Of a stretch of DNA of 64,000 bases, positions 20,088 through 29,006 are shown in pieces; position 1 is the stretch's first letter, and every line of letters starts with the position of its first letter. The position numbers and the translations under genes are program-made. The stretch comes from Pseudidiomarina marina (GTDB lineage: Bacteria > Pseudomonadota > Gammaproteobacteria > Enterobacterales > Alteromonadaceae): assembly GCF_003987045.1 (NCBI RefSeq), contig NZ_PIPZ01000001.1, forward strand, positions 682,001 through 746,000, in the 5' to 3' direction. Under the pieces are notes generated by a model. It was not told the origin of the DNA. It did no database searches and was given only the letters and a program-made list of their open reading frames with translations.

Positions 20088-21800
20088 CTACCGCAAAGCG
20101 TAAAAATGCTCTAGTTGTAGCTGCACAGAAGTGCGTCCACGAAAGTGATTTAATTGAACTTTATAGGCAGCATGCACGCGCTGCACGGAATCATCAGGCC
20201 AGGTTTCTAAGTCAATATTAAATGCAATCGCATCAACAACCACACGTTGTGGCGTTTCAAGCACCAATTTCAAATGACGCTCCCCCACCAAACGTTGACT
20301 TACAATGCGGAACTCACCATCGAAAATCGGCTCCGGAAACCCTTGTCCCCACGGTCCATAAGCTTCCAATTGGCGCACAAATGGCTCTTGCAGATAATCC
20401 GCATCGAGCTCGCCGTCCGACCAAATGGTGCAAGTAAGCTCTTCGTCACCCAGCCAAGTTTCAACCTGTTGTGTAAACGCCTGTCGAAATTCGTTTAAAT
20501 TTTCGTGCGCGAGAGTCAGTCCAGCGGCCATAGCATGGCCACCGAACCGTTCAATTAAGTTTGGATGTAAGCTATGCACACGTTCTAAGACGTCGCGAAT
20601 ATGTAACCCCGGAATCGAGCGCGCCGACCCCTTTAAATAACCGTCGTCACTGTCGGCAAAGGCTATCACCGGTCGATGACATTGCTCTTTAACTCGCCCC
20701 GCTACGATACCAACTACGCCTTGATGCCAGCCTGCTTGGTAGAGCACCAGCGCGGCTGGTAATCGGTCACGGTCGGCATTGAGTTGTGCCACATAGGCTT
20801 CAGCTTCTTCACGCATTTCAGTTTCGATATTGCGACGCGCTTTATTTAACGCATCAAGTTGCAATGCGTATTGTTGGGCTTGCGTCAAATTATCCGCGAG
20901 CAAGCATTCTATGCCGGCGGCCATATCATCTAATCGCCCGGCGGCATTGATTCGTGGCCCGATAGCGAAGCCAAGATCGCTGGCTTGAAGCTGCTGTGGG
21001 TCACGGTTGGCAACCTGAAGTAATGCGGCGATGCCAGGACGGCAATAACCAGCCCGAATCCGCTGTAACCCCTGCTGCACCAAAATGCGGTTAACGCCAT
21101 CAAGTTTCACCACGTCAGCAACAGTACCAACTGCAACTAAGTCGAGCCATTGCGCTAAATTCGGTGTTTCGATGCCACGTTCACGCAGTTCATGACGCAA
21201 TGCCAACAGCACATAGAATGCAACGCCTACCCCAGCAATATTCGAGCTAGGAAAGTCACAGTTGGGCTGATTCGGATTGACAATAACATCGGCATTCGGC
21301 AATTCTGCGCCCGGCAAATGGTGATCAGTAATTATCACGGTCATACCCGCTGCTTTGGCTGCAGCAACTCCTGCATGACACGATATGCCGCTATCAACTG
21401 TCACGATTATCTGAGCGCCTTGCTGTTGTGCTTGTGCCACTACCGCTGGTGATAAGCCATAACCATCAGCGAAACGATTCGGCACAATATAACTAACCTG
21501 CGGCGCATCTAATGCCTGAAGTACCGAAACCATTAAAGCTGTCGATGTCGCGCCATCAGCATCAAAGTCGCCGCAAATACATATCGCTTGTTGCTGTAAA
21601 ATCGCATCAGCAAGAATCTTTGCCGCAACATCGGCACCTTTCAGCAAATTAAAGTGTGGTAAGTGCTTGGCTCCGAGATCCAGTTGCTGAGTTTCGGCAA
21701 TGCCTCGGCGAGCAAGAATTTGCGCCAATAGTGGCGGCATGCCAGAAGCCCAATCGCCGACTGCGACAGTGGGACGACGATGAATGCTGATATCAGTCAT
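20088..21800 (-). CDS. recJ: Single-stranded-DNA exonuclease RecJ
   Basis: 5'-3' ssDNA exonuclease of recombination and mismatch repair. The protein has 570 residues (E. coli 577). DHH-family motifs are visible: ICGDFDADGATSTAL, IIVTVDSGISCHAG, VIITDHHLPG, INPxxPNCDFPSSNIAGVGV and GFAIGPRINAAGRL. The DHHA1-like GRVKEQCHRPVIAF and FGGHAMAAGLTL segments follow. It starts 2 nt after dsbC ends. The xerD-dsbC-recJ order is conserved. Confidence 0.97.
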   Translation of the reverse strand: MTDISIHRRPTVAVGDWASGMPPLLAQILARRGIAETQQLDLGAKHLPHFNLLKGADVAAKILADAILQQQAICICGDFDADGATSTALMVSVLQALDAPQVSYIVPNRFADGYGLSPAVVAQAQQQGAQIIVTVDSGISCHAGVAAAKAAGMTVIITDHHLPGAELPNADVIVNPNQPNCDFPSSNIAGVGVAFYVLLALRHELRERGIETPNLAQWLDLVAVGTVADVVKLDGVNRILVQQGLQRIRAGYCRPGIAALLQVANRDPQQLQASDLGFAIGPRINAAGRLDDMAAGIECLLADNLTQAQQYALQLDALNKARRNIETEMREEAEAYVAQLNADRDRLPAALVLYQAGWHQGVVGIVAGRVKEQCHRPVIAFADSDDGYLKGSARSIPGLHIRDVLERVHSLHPNLIERFGGHAMAAGLTLAHENLNEFRQAFTQQVETWLGDEELTCTIWSDGELDADYLQEPFVRQLEAYGPWGQGFPEPIFDGEFRIVSQRLVGERHLKLVLETPQRVVVDAIAFNIDLETWPDDSVQRVHAAYKVQLNHFRGRTSVQLQLEHFYALR

Positions 21801-21802
21801 GA

Positions 21803-22534
21803 TTATTTATCAAGTTCCGCAGCAAGACGCTCAGGTGGAACATAGCCTGGTAGCATACGTCCCGACTCGAATACAATGGCCGGTGTGCCACGAACACCAA
21901 ACTTATGACCAAGTGCATAATGCTGCGCAACCGGATCATTACATGATGATGACGTTATTGTTTCGTCATTTTTTGCAGCGCTCAACGCAGCTTGTGGGTC
22001 ATCTGCACACCACGCATTCTTCAAATCACTCGCGGCGTTGCTCTGCATGCCGTTGCGCGGCCATGCTAAATAGCGCACCGAAATGCCCAAGGCAAGGTAT
22101 TCGTCGATGCGTTCGTGCAACTGTCGGCAATAGCCACAACTGGTGTCGGTAAATACATGAATTACATGCTTTTCGTTCGGCGCGGTATATTCAATCACAG
22201 TATCCTCAACCTGCGCTAAATCCTTCACTCGCATGGCTTCAAGTACCGCTTCGCTGACATTATTCGGCTCGCTGCCGGTAATTTCGTAAATACGACCACT
22301 GACAATATGACGCCCATCTTTACTGGCGTAAACTAAACCTTGATCGGTGATTACTTCCATCAAGCCATCGATATGGGCTGGACGTGCAGATTCCACCACA
22401 AACCCCATGCGCTGCATGTGGCTGGTATCAAATTCCTCATCCGCTACCTGTGCGTTCGGCGCGGTTGTGGCTGTTTGCTCAGGCGAGCACGCCAAGGCCA
22501 AAAAACTCAAACCAAAAACTGCCAAATACTTCAT
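21803..22534 (-). CDS. dsbC: Thiol:disulfide interchange protein DsbC
   Basis: Periplasmic disulfide isomerase. The 243-residue protein has an export signal ending at FLALAC, so it might be a lipoprotein, although the lipobox is not canonical (A at -3, L at -2). A dimerisation domain is followed by the thioredoxin fold with the active site TSCGYCRQLH. The second Cys pair (NAWCADDP and SSSCND) matches the structural disulfide of DsbC. The cis-proline loop is RGTPAIVF. It sits between xerD and recJ as in E. coli. Confidence 0.93.
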   Translation of the reverse strand: MKYLAVFGLSFLALACSPEQTATTAPNAQVADEEFDTSHMQRMGFVVESARPAHIDGLMEVITDQGLVYASKDGRHIVSGRIYEITGSEPNNVSEAVLEAMRVKDLAQVEDTVIEYTAPNEKHVIHVFTDTSCGYCRQLHERIDEYLALGISVRYLAWPRNGMQSNAASDLKNAWCADDPQAALSAAKNDETITSSSCNDPVAQHYALGHKFGVRGTPAIVFESGRMLPGYVPPERLAAELDK

Positions 22535-22568
22535 GAATTATCCTAATTTAACTGCTGTCGAATAGTAA

Positions 22569-23492
22569 CTAAGCACGCGGATGATGGCTTGCGTGTAATT
22601 GCTGCAAACGTTCGCGCGCAACATGTGTATAAATCTGTGTGGTTGATAAGTCACTGTGACCCAATAACATTTGTAACACCCGCAAATCGGCACCGTGGTT
22701 CAATAGGTGTGTTGCAAACGCATGACGTAATGTATGCGGCGACAAATGGGAACGTATATCTGCACGTTGGGCATAATAACGAATTCGATGCCAAAATGCT
22801 TGTCGCGTCAAAGGCCCTCCGCGACGTGTCACAAATACCCAGTCGCTGGGCTGCGCATGCAATTGCAGACGACCGTCTTGAAAATAGCGCTGTAACCAGT
22901 CTAAGGCTTCTTCACCTAATGGCACCAAGCGCTCTTTATTGCCTTTACCGACAACACGCACGAGCTCCTGCTGAAAGTGGATTTGATCGACTTGTAAGTT
23001 GACTAATTCGGTCACTCGCAATCCGGTTGCATACAATACTTCAAGCATGGCTTTGTCGCGAAGTTGTACCGGATCGTCAATATCGGGAGCGGTCAGTAAC
23101 GCTTCAACTTCCGCTTCAGACAAACTGTGTGGAATCGATTGTGGTTGTTTCGGGCGAGCCAAGCGTGTGGTCGGGTCACTCGTGCACAATCGCTCAGCTA
23201 CCGCATACTGATAGAATTTCTTCAGTGCGCTAAGCGCTCGAGAGGTACTACGTGGCGAAAAACCATTTTGCCTGCGCCACAACAAGTAGCGCTCAAGGTC
23301 TGTACTTGTTACTTGAAGCAATTGCGACTGTTGATATTCACTGAGAAAACGCTGAAAACTACGTAGATCAGTACGGTACGCTGCACTGGTGTGCTGACTC
23401 ACGCCCTGCTTTAACCACAACCGGTCAAGAAATCTAGCAATTTCTTCATCGACTTCAAGAGGTATAGCATCCACTGACTTTGCTGGGCTCAT
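22569..23492 (-). CDS. xerD: Site-specific tyrosine recombinase XerD
   Basis: With XerC it resolves chromosome dimers at dif under FtsK control. The protein has 307 residues (E. coli 298). An N-terminal SAM-like domain (FLDRLWLKQGVSQHTSAAYRTDL) precedes the catalytic domain with Arg (YATGLRVTEL), Lys (VVGKGNKERLVPL), His and Arg (LSPHTLRHAFATHLLNHG), and His and Tyr (LLGHSDLSTTQIYTHV). It heads the xerD-dsbC-recJ run. Confidence 0.96.
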   Translation of the reverse strand: MSPAKSVDAIPLEVDEEIARFLDRLWLKQGVSQHTSAAYRTDLRSFQRFLSEYQQSQLLQVTSTDLERYLLWRRQNGFSPRSTSRALSALKKFYQYAVAERLCTSDPTTRLARPKQPQSIPHSLSEAEVEALLTAPDIDDPVQLRDKAMLEVLYATGLRVTELVNLQVDQIHFQQELVRVVGKGNKERLVPLGEEALDWLQRYFQDGRLQLHAQPSDWVFVTRRGGPLTRQAFWHRIRYYAQRADIRSHLSPHTLRHAFATHLLNHGADLRVLQMLLGHSDLSTTQIYTHVARERLQQLHASHHPRA

Positions 23493-23537
23493 TGGTTCAC
23501 TTCGTTGTTAAATTCCAATGGCATCATCATAAACGGG

Positions 23538-23565
23538 TTTACAGCGACTCTCAATCTGCTATTAT
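23538..23565 (+). promoter_or_regulatory. Promoter of tRNA-Tyr with GC-rich discriminator
   Basis: TTTACA and TATTAT are separated by 16 nt, and GCCGCCC follows the -10. GC-rich discriminators are typical of stringently controlled stable-RNA promoters. The predicted start lies about 7 nt before the mature tRNA. Confidence 0.65.
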
Positions 23566-23578
23566 GCCGCCCTCGCGT

Positions 23579-23663
23579 GGAGGGGTTCCCGAGCGGTCAA
23601 AGGGATCAGACTGTAAATCTGACGGCTCAGCCTTCGCAGGTTCGAATCCTGCCCCCTCCACCA
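23579..23663 (+). tRNA. tyrT: tRNA-Tyr (anticodon GUA)
   Basis: Class II tRNA of 85 nt including an encoded CCA. The acceptor arm GGAGGGG pairs with CCCCTCC, with A as discriminator. The anticodon loop CTGTAAA (anticodon GTA at 23613-23615) is closed by an AGA/TCT-type stem. A long variable arm and the T arm GCAGG-TTCGAAT-CCTGC follow. It closely resembles E. coli tRNA-Tyr. It stands alone between two minus-strand genes. Confidence 0.97.
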
Positions 23664-23671
23664 CTTCTTTT

Positions 23672-24643
23672 CTACCAAACCAAAATTAGCTTACCCTGCG
23701 TGGCATTATCTCGTAATCGCTGAAAGGCTTGCTCAACCTCGCCAACCGGAATTACCTCATCAATATTTGGCGTTATTCTTGCTTGTTCAAATAACGGCCA
23801 AACATGAGCATATAACTCGGCCATTATGCGTGCTTTTACTTGCAGCGGCTGGCTTCTTAGGGTGCTACCAATAATACGTTGGCGTTTCATCAGTAATCTA
23901 CCGGCATCAAGTTGCGCCTCGCGCCCACCCATTAAACCAATAATAATTAAACGACCGTCTTGATTCAGCACTTGTTGATCCCATGCCACGTAATCGCCAG
24001 CAACTGGATCTAAAATGATATCGACACCACCCCATGCCTTCACCGCATCCACAAAGCTACCGTTGCGGCGATTCCACACTTTTTCTGCACCAAGTTGTTG
24101 TGCTTGAGCAAGTTTTTCGTCACTACCCGCGGTTGCGAAGGTTGGATTACCTCGTTCACGTGCTAGTTGTAACAAGGCTTGGCCAACGCCACTTGCCGCT
24201 GCATGGACGAGAATGCGTTCCCCCGGTTGTGCAGCCGCTAAACCGTAGACGTTATACCAAGCCGTGGCAAAAACCTCACAAATACCCGCTGCTTGCGCAA
24301 GATCCATTTTTGCCGGAACGGGTAATACTTGTGCTGCGGGTACGGCGACATACTCCGCATAGCCGCCACCGGTTAACAGCGCACACACGCGATCGCCAAC
24401 TTTAAAGGCTCCCACATTTGTGCCGACAACATGAACCACACCACTCACCTCTAAGCCAAGCACATCAGAGGCCCCTGGTGGCGGCGGGTAATGCCCCGCC
24501 AACTGCATTAAATCGGCTCGATTCATACCACTGTAGGCAACTTTAATGAGTATTTCGTCGGCAGCGACTTGTGGCTGTAGTCGGTGTTGCCATTGAACCT
24601 TCTGCTGCTCACCGGCAACAATGACTTGCATACTTGCAGACAT
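23672..24643 (-). CDS. NAD(P)H:quinone oxidoreductase (zinc-independent MDR family)
   Basis: Medium-chain dehydrogenase/reductase of the quinone oxidoreductase (Qor/PIG3) branch. The 323-residue protein has an N-terminal GroES-like domain (EILIKVAYSGMNRADLMQLAGHYPPPPG, LGLEVSGVV, GDRVCALLTGGGYAEY) and a Rossmann domain with HAAASGVGQALLQLA. No zinc-binding cysteine set is seen. The pattern NRADLMQxxGxYPPPPG points to the PIG3-like subgroup. Physiological substrate unknown. Its 3' end lies 8 nt from the tRNA. Confidence 0.88.
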   Translation of the reverse strand: MSASMQVIVAGEQQKVQWQHRLQPQVAADEILIKVAYSGMNRADLMQLAGHYPPPPGASDVLGLEVSGVVHVVGTNVGAFKVGDRVCALLTGGGYAEYVAVPAAQVLPVPAKMDLAQAAGICEVFATAWYNVYGLAAAQPGERILVHAAASGVGQALLQLARERGNPTFATAGSDEKLAQAQQLGAEKVWNRRNGSFVDAVKAWGGVDIILDPVAGDYVAWDQQVLNQDGRLIIIGLMGGREAQLDAGRLLMKRQRIIGSTLRSQPLQVKARIMAELYAHVWPLFEQARITPNIDEVIPVGEVEQAFQRLRDNATQGKLILVW

Positions 24644-24687
24644 AAGCTCTCCTTATTGAATGGCACCTCAGTGAAACCGAAACTTAG

Positions 24688-25518
24688 TTAGGCGGTTAGT
24701 TTACCCGATTGATAATCACGCAACGCCTGTTCAATTTCTGCCTGTGAATTCATCACAAAGGGTCCATACTGCGCGATAGGTTCACCAATTGGTTCGCCAG
24801 CTAGAATTATCATGCCCACCGAACTGTTAACCGATTTCAACTGCAAGTCATCGGTTTGATTCAAGCGCACTAATTCACCACGTTCAACTTGTTTGTCATT
24901 CACGGTCACGGTTCCGGCATAAACATAGGCTAAACGCGTTTGTTGCTGTTGACTTGGAACCGTTAGCTCTGCATCTTGATCGAGCCGAACATCGAGCATC
25001 AGAAACCGCTGTTCAGGTTGCTGTATTGGCCCTTCTTGGCCATCTAATTGACCGGCAATGACGCGAACTTCCGCGTTGTCATAATTTACCACCCCAAGCT
25101 TAGCTTGCGGATAGTCCGCCCAATCGGCAGCTTCCATTTTGCGCGCAGCCGGCAGGTTAATCCAAAGTTGAAATCCCCACATCAACCCGTCTTCTTGCTT
25201 TGGCATTTCGGCGTGGATAATTCCGCGTGCTGCTTTCATCCATTGAGCACCACCAGCCTCAACCACACCGGTATTGCCGTTGGAATCTTTGTGTTCCATG
25301 CGACCTGCCAGCATGTAAGTTAAAGTAACAAAACCTCGGTGCGGATGCGGTGGAAATCCTGCGATGTAATCGTTTGGATTATCCGAGCGAAACTCATCCA
25401 GCATTAAAAATGGATCTTGGTAACGCAGACTTGGCTGGTTCACAATACGCGTCAATTTCACACCGGCGCCATCTTGAGCTGGCATACCGCGGTGACGACT
25501 TAAAATGACATTACTCAT
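24688..25518 (-). CDS. Pirin family protein
   Basis: Bicupin pirin homologue of 276 residues. The metal site of the N-terminal cupin is intact: His58 and His60 in FPPHPHRGFVT, His102 and Glu104 in ARGIIHAEMP. Bacterial pirins such as YhhW act as quercetin-type dioxygenases or regulators; the role here is not fixed by sequence. It overlaps the upstream glutathionyl-hydroquinone reductase by 4 nt, so the two are coupled; a yhaK pirin also lies near yqjG in E. coli. Confidence 0.9.
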   Translation of the reverse strand: MSNVILSRHRGMPAQDGAGVKLTRIVNQPSLRYQDPFLMLDEFRSDNPNDYIAGFPPHPHRGFVTLTYMLAGRMEHKDSNGNTGVVEAGGAQWMKAARGIIHAEMPKQEDGLMWGFQLWINLPAARKMEAADWADYPQAKLGVVNYDNAEVRVIAGQLDGQEGPIQQPEQRFLMLDVRLDQDAELTVPSQQQQTRLAYVYAGTVTVNDKQVERGELVRLNQTDDLQLKSVNSSVGMIILAGEPIGEPIAQYGPFVMNSQAEIEQALRDYQSGKLTA

Positions 25519-26474
25519 AACACCACCTCTTTACGCGTGTGCGACGATAAAAAATCAATCTGAGGACCCACTGGAACAATACCTGTCGGGTTAATCATAT
25601 GATGACTGCCGTAATAATGTTGCTTGATATGATCCATAACGACCGTTTCGGCAATACCAGGTACTTGATATAACGCTTTCACATAGTTCCAAAGGTTAGG
25701 ATAGTCGACAATACGACGCTTGTTCGTTTTGAAATGACCCACATAGACGGAATCAAAGCGCACCAATGTGGTAAACAAACGCCAGTCTGCTTCAGTTAAC
25801 GTCTCACCGACCAAATAGGATTGCGTCGCAAGTCGCTCTTCTAACTTATCAAGCGCCTCAAATAACTCTTCAAATGCTTCTTCGTAGGCAGTTTGCTGGG
25901 TAGCAAAGCCGCACTTATAAACACCGTTGTTTACGCGGTCGTAAACGTAGTCATTGATGGTATCAATGTCTTGTTGAAGTTTCTCTGGATAAAAATCTAA
26001 CGTATTGCCCGTGATATCGTTAAAAGCACTATTAAACATGCGAATAATATCCGCCGATTCATTGCTTACGATGGTTTGTTGTTGTTTATCCCAAAGTACC
26101 GGAACGGTAACGCGACCACTGTAATGACTATCAGCCTTTAGATAAAGTTGATACAGAAAGTCTAAGTTATATAGACCATCATTTAGCGGTTGATCTGCAA
26201 ATTCCCAGCCGTTTTCAAGCATCAACGGATGCACAACAGACACACTAATGTGTGATTCAAGTTCTTTTAATTGACGAAAAATAAGCGTGCGATGCGCCCA
26301 AGGACACGCAAAACTTACATACAAATGATAACGACCACTTTGTGCCGGAAATTTTGCGTTGCCGTCAGCTTCAATCCAATTCCGAAACTGCGCCGCACTG
26401 CGCTCGAACTTGCCACCGGTACTATCGGTGTCATACCACTTATCTTGCCATTTTCCGTCGACGAGTAATCCCAT
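25515..26474 (-). CDS. yqjG: Glutathionyl-hydroquinone reductase (YqjG/ECM4 family)
   Basis: Xi-class glutathione transferase that reduces glutathionyl-hydroquinones. The protein has 319 residues (E. coli YqjG 328). The catalytic Cys57 is in SFACPWAHRTLIFRQLK, the family hallmark. An all-alpha C-terminal GST domain includes LVGETLTEADWRLFTTLVRFD and YPNLWNYVKALYQVPGIAETV. With the pirin it probably forms a quinone or aromatic detoxification pair. TCGAAT-type repeats lie in its promoter region. Confidence 0.93.
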   Translation of the reverse strand: MGLLVDGKWQDKWYDTDSTGGKFERSAAQFRNWIEADGNAKFPAQSGRYHLYVSFACPWAHRTLIFRQLKELESHISVSVVHPLMLENGWEFADQPLNDGLYNLDFLYQLYLKADSHYSGRVTVPVLWDKQQQTIVSNESADIIRMFNSAFNDITGNTLDFYPEKLQQDIDTINDYVYDRVNNGVYKCGFATQQTAYEEAFEELFEALDKLEERLATQSYLVGETLTEADWRLFTTLVRFDSVYVGHFKTNKRRIVDYPNLWNYVKALYQVPGIAETVVMDHIKQHYYGSHHMINPTGIVPVGPQIDFLSSHTRKEVVL

Positions 26475-26563
26475 GACGATCTCCTTAAAGATAATTCGAA
26501 TGTCTTGGAATAGAGTATAACGGGTAAGTTATCGAATGATTATTGAGAAATTCGCGGCTTTAT

Positions 26564-26580
26564 ATTCGAAAAAATCGAAT
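26564..26580. promoter_or_regulatory. Palindrome upstream of yqjG-pirin, possible operator
   Basis: ATTCGA and TCGAAT form a perfect 6-bp inverted repeat around AAAAA. Related half-sites recur nearer the gene: ATTCGAAT at 26494-26501 and TCGAAT at 26532-26537. The 115-nt gap between yqjG and lpxB holds all of them. Repressor binding is speculation. Confidence 0.35.
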
Positions 26581-26589
26581 AATCGACAC

Positions 26590-27735
26590 TTAATCAGAAA
26601 TTAACTGGCTCACAACTTGCGCACTTAACACGTCAGCATGTTGTTTTAATTGATGATGCAATTCAGCAAATCGCGCAACTGTTTGCTCAGCTTGCGGCTC
26701 GAGTTGTAATGCGAGTGCTGCCGTCAAATTATCAACCGTCGCCTCTTCTTGCGCGAATTCTGGAACCAATAACGCATCAGCGAGCAAGTTAGGCAAACTG
26801 AAAAATCGGGCTTTAAACAGCCGCTTGATCAATTGATACGTTAACCAGTTAAATTTATAGGCAACCACCATTGGTCGCTTAATTAACATGGCTTCCAAAG
26901 TAACCGTACCCGATGTAAGTAACAACGCATCGCACGCCGCCATGGTGTCACGAGACTGGCCATCAATCATCGTTAACGGGAGTTCAGGCGCTATCTGTTG
27001 CTGGAGTACTTTGAATTGTTCGGCTCGCGCAGCACTGATCATTGGCGTCACAAATTTTAAAGCTGGATTATCTGCATATAATCGCTTAGCAACCTGCAAA
27101 AACAATGGCGCCATGCGTGCAATTTCGCCTTTGCGACTGCCAGGTAAAACACCAATCCATTGTGAAACGTTATCAAGCTGAAGGTGCGCACGAGCATCAC
27201 TCTTCTGCCATTGCATTGGGATAGCATCGGCTAATGGATGCCCAACAAAGGTGGCCGCGAGTTCGTGTTCATCGTAAAAAGCTTTTTCGAATGGTAATAG
27301 ACACAACACATGATCCACGGCTTGTTTAATGCCATGAATACGACCTTGACGCCATGCCCACACTGAAGGGCTGACATAATGCACGGTTTTGATGCCGGCA
27401 GCTTTTAGACGTTTCGCAATAGGTAAATTGAAATCTGGCGCATCTATACCAATAAAAACATCCGGGCGACGCTCTAAAAAGGTATTCACCAGCAAGCGAC
27501 GGTGGCCAAGCAGTTTAAACAGACTACCCAACACCTCAGCAATTCCCATTACCGCCAAATCTTCCATGGGCACGAGACTTTGTAGGCCTTGCGCTTGCAT
27601 CAATGGTCCACCAACGCCGATGAATTCAGCATTTGGGTATAATCGGCGGAGCTCGCGCAACATGCCGGCACCGAGTAAGTCACCCGAATGTTCGCCGGCA
27701 ATCACCGCAATGAGAGGAGCTGTTGAGGTTGTCAT
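26590..27735 (-). CDS. lpxB: Lipid-A-disaccharide synthase LpxB
   Basis: Inner-membrane-associated glycosyltransferase joining UDP-diacylglucosamine and lipid X. The protein has 381 residues (E. coli 382). The N-terminal AGEHSGDLLGAGMLRELRR and VDHVLCLLPFEKAFYDEH blocks, the GHPLAD motif, LPGSRKGEIARM, and the sugar-nucleotide region LLTSGTVTLEAML are all present. It follows lpxA after 21 nt and ends the long rpsB-lpxB array; the usual rnhB-dnaE neighbours are absent. Confidence 0.97.
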   Translation of the reverse strand: MTTSTAPLIAVIAGEHSGDLLGAGMLRELRRLYPNAEFIGVGGPLMQAQGLQSLVPMEDLAVMGIAEVLGSLFKLLGHRRLLVNTFLERRPDVFIGIDAPDFNLPIAKRLKAAGIKTVHYVSPSVWAWRQGRIHGIKQAVDHVLCLLPFEKAFYDEHELAATFVGHPLADAIPMQWQKSDARAHLQLDNVSQWIGVLPGSRKGEIARMAPLFLQVAKRLYADNPALKFVTPMISAARAEQFKVLQQQIAPELPLTMIDGQSRDTMAACDALLLTSGTVTLEAMLIKRPMVVAYKFNWLTYQLIKRLFKARFFSLPNLLADALLVPEFAQEEATVDNLTAALALQLEPQAEQTVARFAELHHQLKQHADVLSAQVVSQLISD

Positions 27736-27756
27736 GGTACCTTGTCGTTAATGAAA

Positions 27757-28524
27757 TTAACGAATAATGCCACGCTGGCTGTTCTGAACAAAATCAATTA
27801 AGGGTGACAGCTCAGTATCAGCATCGAGATCGCGCATTTTTTCCACCGCCTCGCTTATCGTCAAACCTTGGCGGTACAATAATTTAAATGCGCGCTTAAT
27901 ATTCAGAATCTGATTCGGTTGGAAACCGCGACGCTTCAACCCTTCGGCGTTAATTGTGCGCGGCGCCGCATTGTGTCCTTGCGCCATAATATAAGGGGGG
28001 ATATCTTGTACCACGACTGAATTAACCGCTGTAAATGCATGTGCACCAATGTGACAAAACTGATGCACACCGGTAAACCCACCCAGAATCGCCCAGTCGC
28101 CAACATGCACATGTCCAGCCAAGGTGGTGTTATTCGCAAGAATGACGTTATCACCCACCATACAGTCATGAGCAACATGCACATAAGCCATCAACAGATT
28201 GTTACTACCGATTTGGGTTAATCCCTGATCTTGCACCGTACCGCGATGAATAGTTACACACTCACGAATGACATTATTATCGCCAATCACCAACCGCGTA
28301 GGTTCACCGTTGTACTTTTTATCTTGGCAATCTTCGCCAACCGATGCGAATTGAAAAATTCGGTTATTCTTACCCAACACCGTTGGCCCACGCAACACCA
28401 CGTGGGGGCCAATGACGCAATTGTCACCAATTTCAACATGTGACCCAACAATCGTGTACGGACCAATTTCAACATTGTTGCCAATGCGTGCTGAGTCATC
28501 AATAATCGCGGTTGGATGAATCAC
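27757..28524 (-). CDS. lpxA: UDP-N-acetylglucosamine acyltransferase LpxA
   Basis: First committed step of lipid A synthesis, 3-O-acylation of UDP-GlcNAc. The 255-residue protein begins MIHPTAIIDDSARIGNNVEIGP and continues with left-handed beta-helix hexapeptide repeats. The catalytic His lies in MAYVHVAHDCMVG. The helical C-terminus contains RRGFQPNQILNIKRAFKLLYRQG. It abuts fabZ without a gap. Confidence 0.97.
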   Translation of the reverse strand: MIHPTAIIDDSARIGNNVEIGPYTIVGSHVEIGDNCVIGPHVVLRGPTVLGKNNRIFQFASVGEDCQDKKYNGEPTRLVIGDNNVIRECVTIHRGTVQDQGLTQIGSNNLLMAYVHVAHDCMVGDNVILANNTTLAGHVHVGDWAILGGFTGVHQFCHIGAHAFTAVNSVVVQDIPPYIMAQGHNAAPRTINAEGLKRRGFQPNQILNIKRAFKLLYRQGLTISEAVEKMRDLDADTELSPLIDFVQNSQRGIIR

Positions 28525-28977
28525 TTAGACTTCCCTTCTTGCACAAATGATATCGCAGCTACATGCTAACTCACCGTCAACATCCGCACGACCTTTAAAC
28601 ACCCAGATACCGCGGCGTTCTTTTTCAAACGTTACATGCAAGTTCATGGTATCACCTGGTAACACCTGCCGTTTAAAGCGCGCGTTATCAACACCTGCAA
28701 ATAAGTATAGGTCATTCGTGCCAGGGCTGCTTTCGGTAATTTTGAAACCAAGCAAACCAGCCGCTTGCGCTAGTGCTTCTAGGATTAATACACCCGGGAA
28801 AATCGGGTTTTCGGGAAAATGCCCGGTAAAAATAGGTTCATTAACCGAAACATTCTTAACCGCATGAATGGTTGTTTTATTGTCACAAGCAACCACTTTA
28901 TCCACGAGCAAAAATGGATAACGGTGCGGTAATAACCGAAGAACTTCTTTAATATCAAATGCGCCATCTGCAGACAA
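28525..28977 (-). CDS. fabZ: 3-hydroxyacyl-ACP dehydratase FabZ
   Basis: Hot-dog fold dehydratase of fatty acid elongation. It uses the 3-hydroxyacyl-ACP pool that LpxA and LpxD also draw on, hence its place between them. The 150-residue protein has the catalytic His53 and Glu67 in [22 protein letters not shown]. It starts 29 nt after lpxD. Confidence 0.97.
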   Translation of the reverse strand: MSADGAFDIKEVLRLLPHRYPFLLVDKVVACDNKTTIHAVKNVSVNEPIFTGHFPENPIFPGVLILEALAQAAGLLGFKITESSPGTNDLYLFAGVDNARFKRQVLPGDTMNLHVTFEKERRGIWVFKGRADVDGELACSCDIICARREV

Positions 28978-29006
28978 AGCGTCATCCTCGTTTTATCATT
29001 AATTAA

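Noticed and set aside
23579-23663. tRNA-Tyr as an integration site for a mobile island
   Set aside because: No integrase of island type, no duplicated tRNA end and no atypical genes follow; the nearby tyrosine recombinase is the housekeeping XerD.
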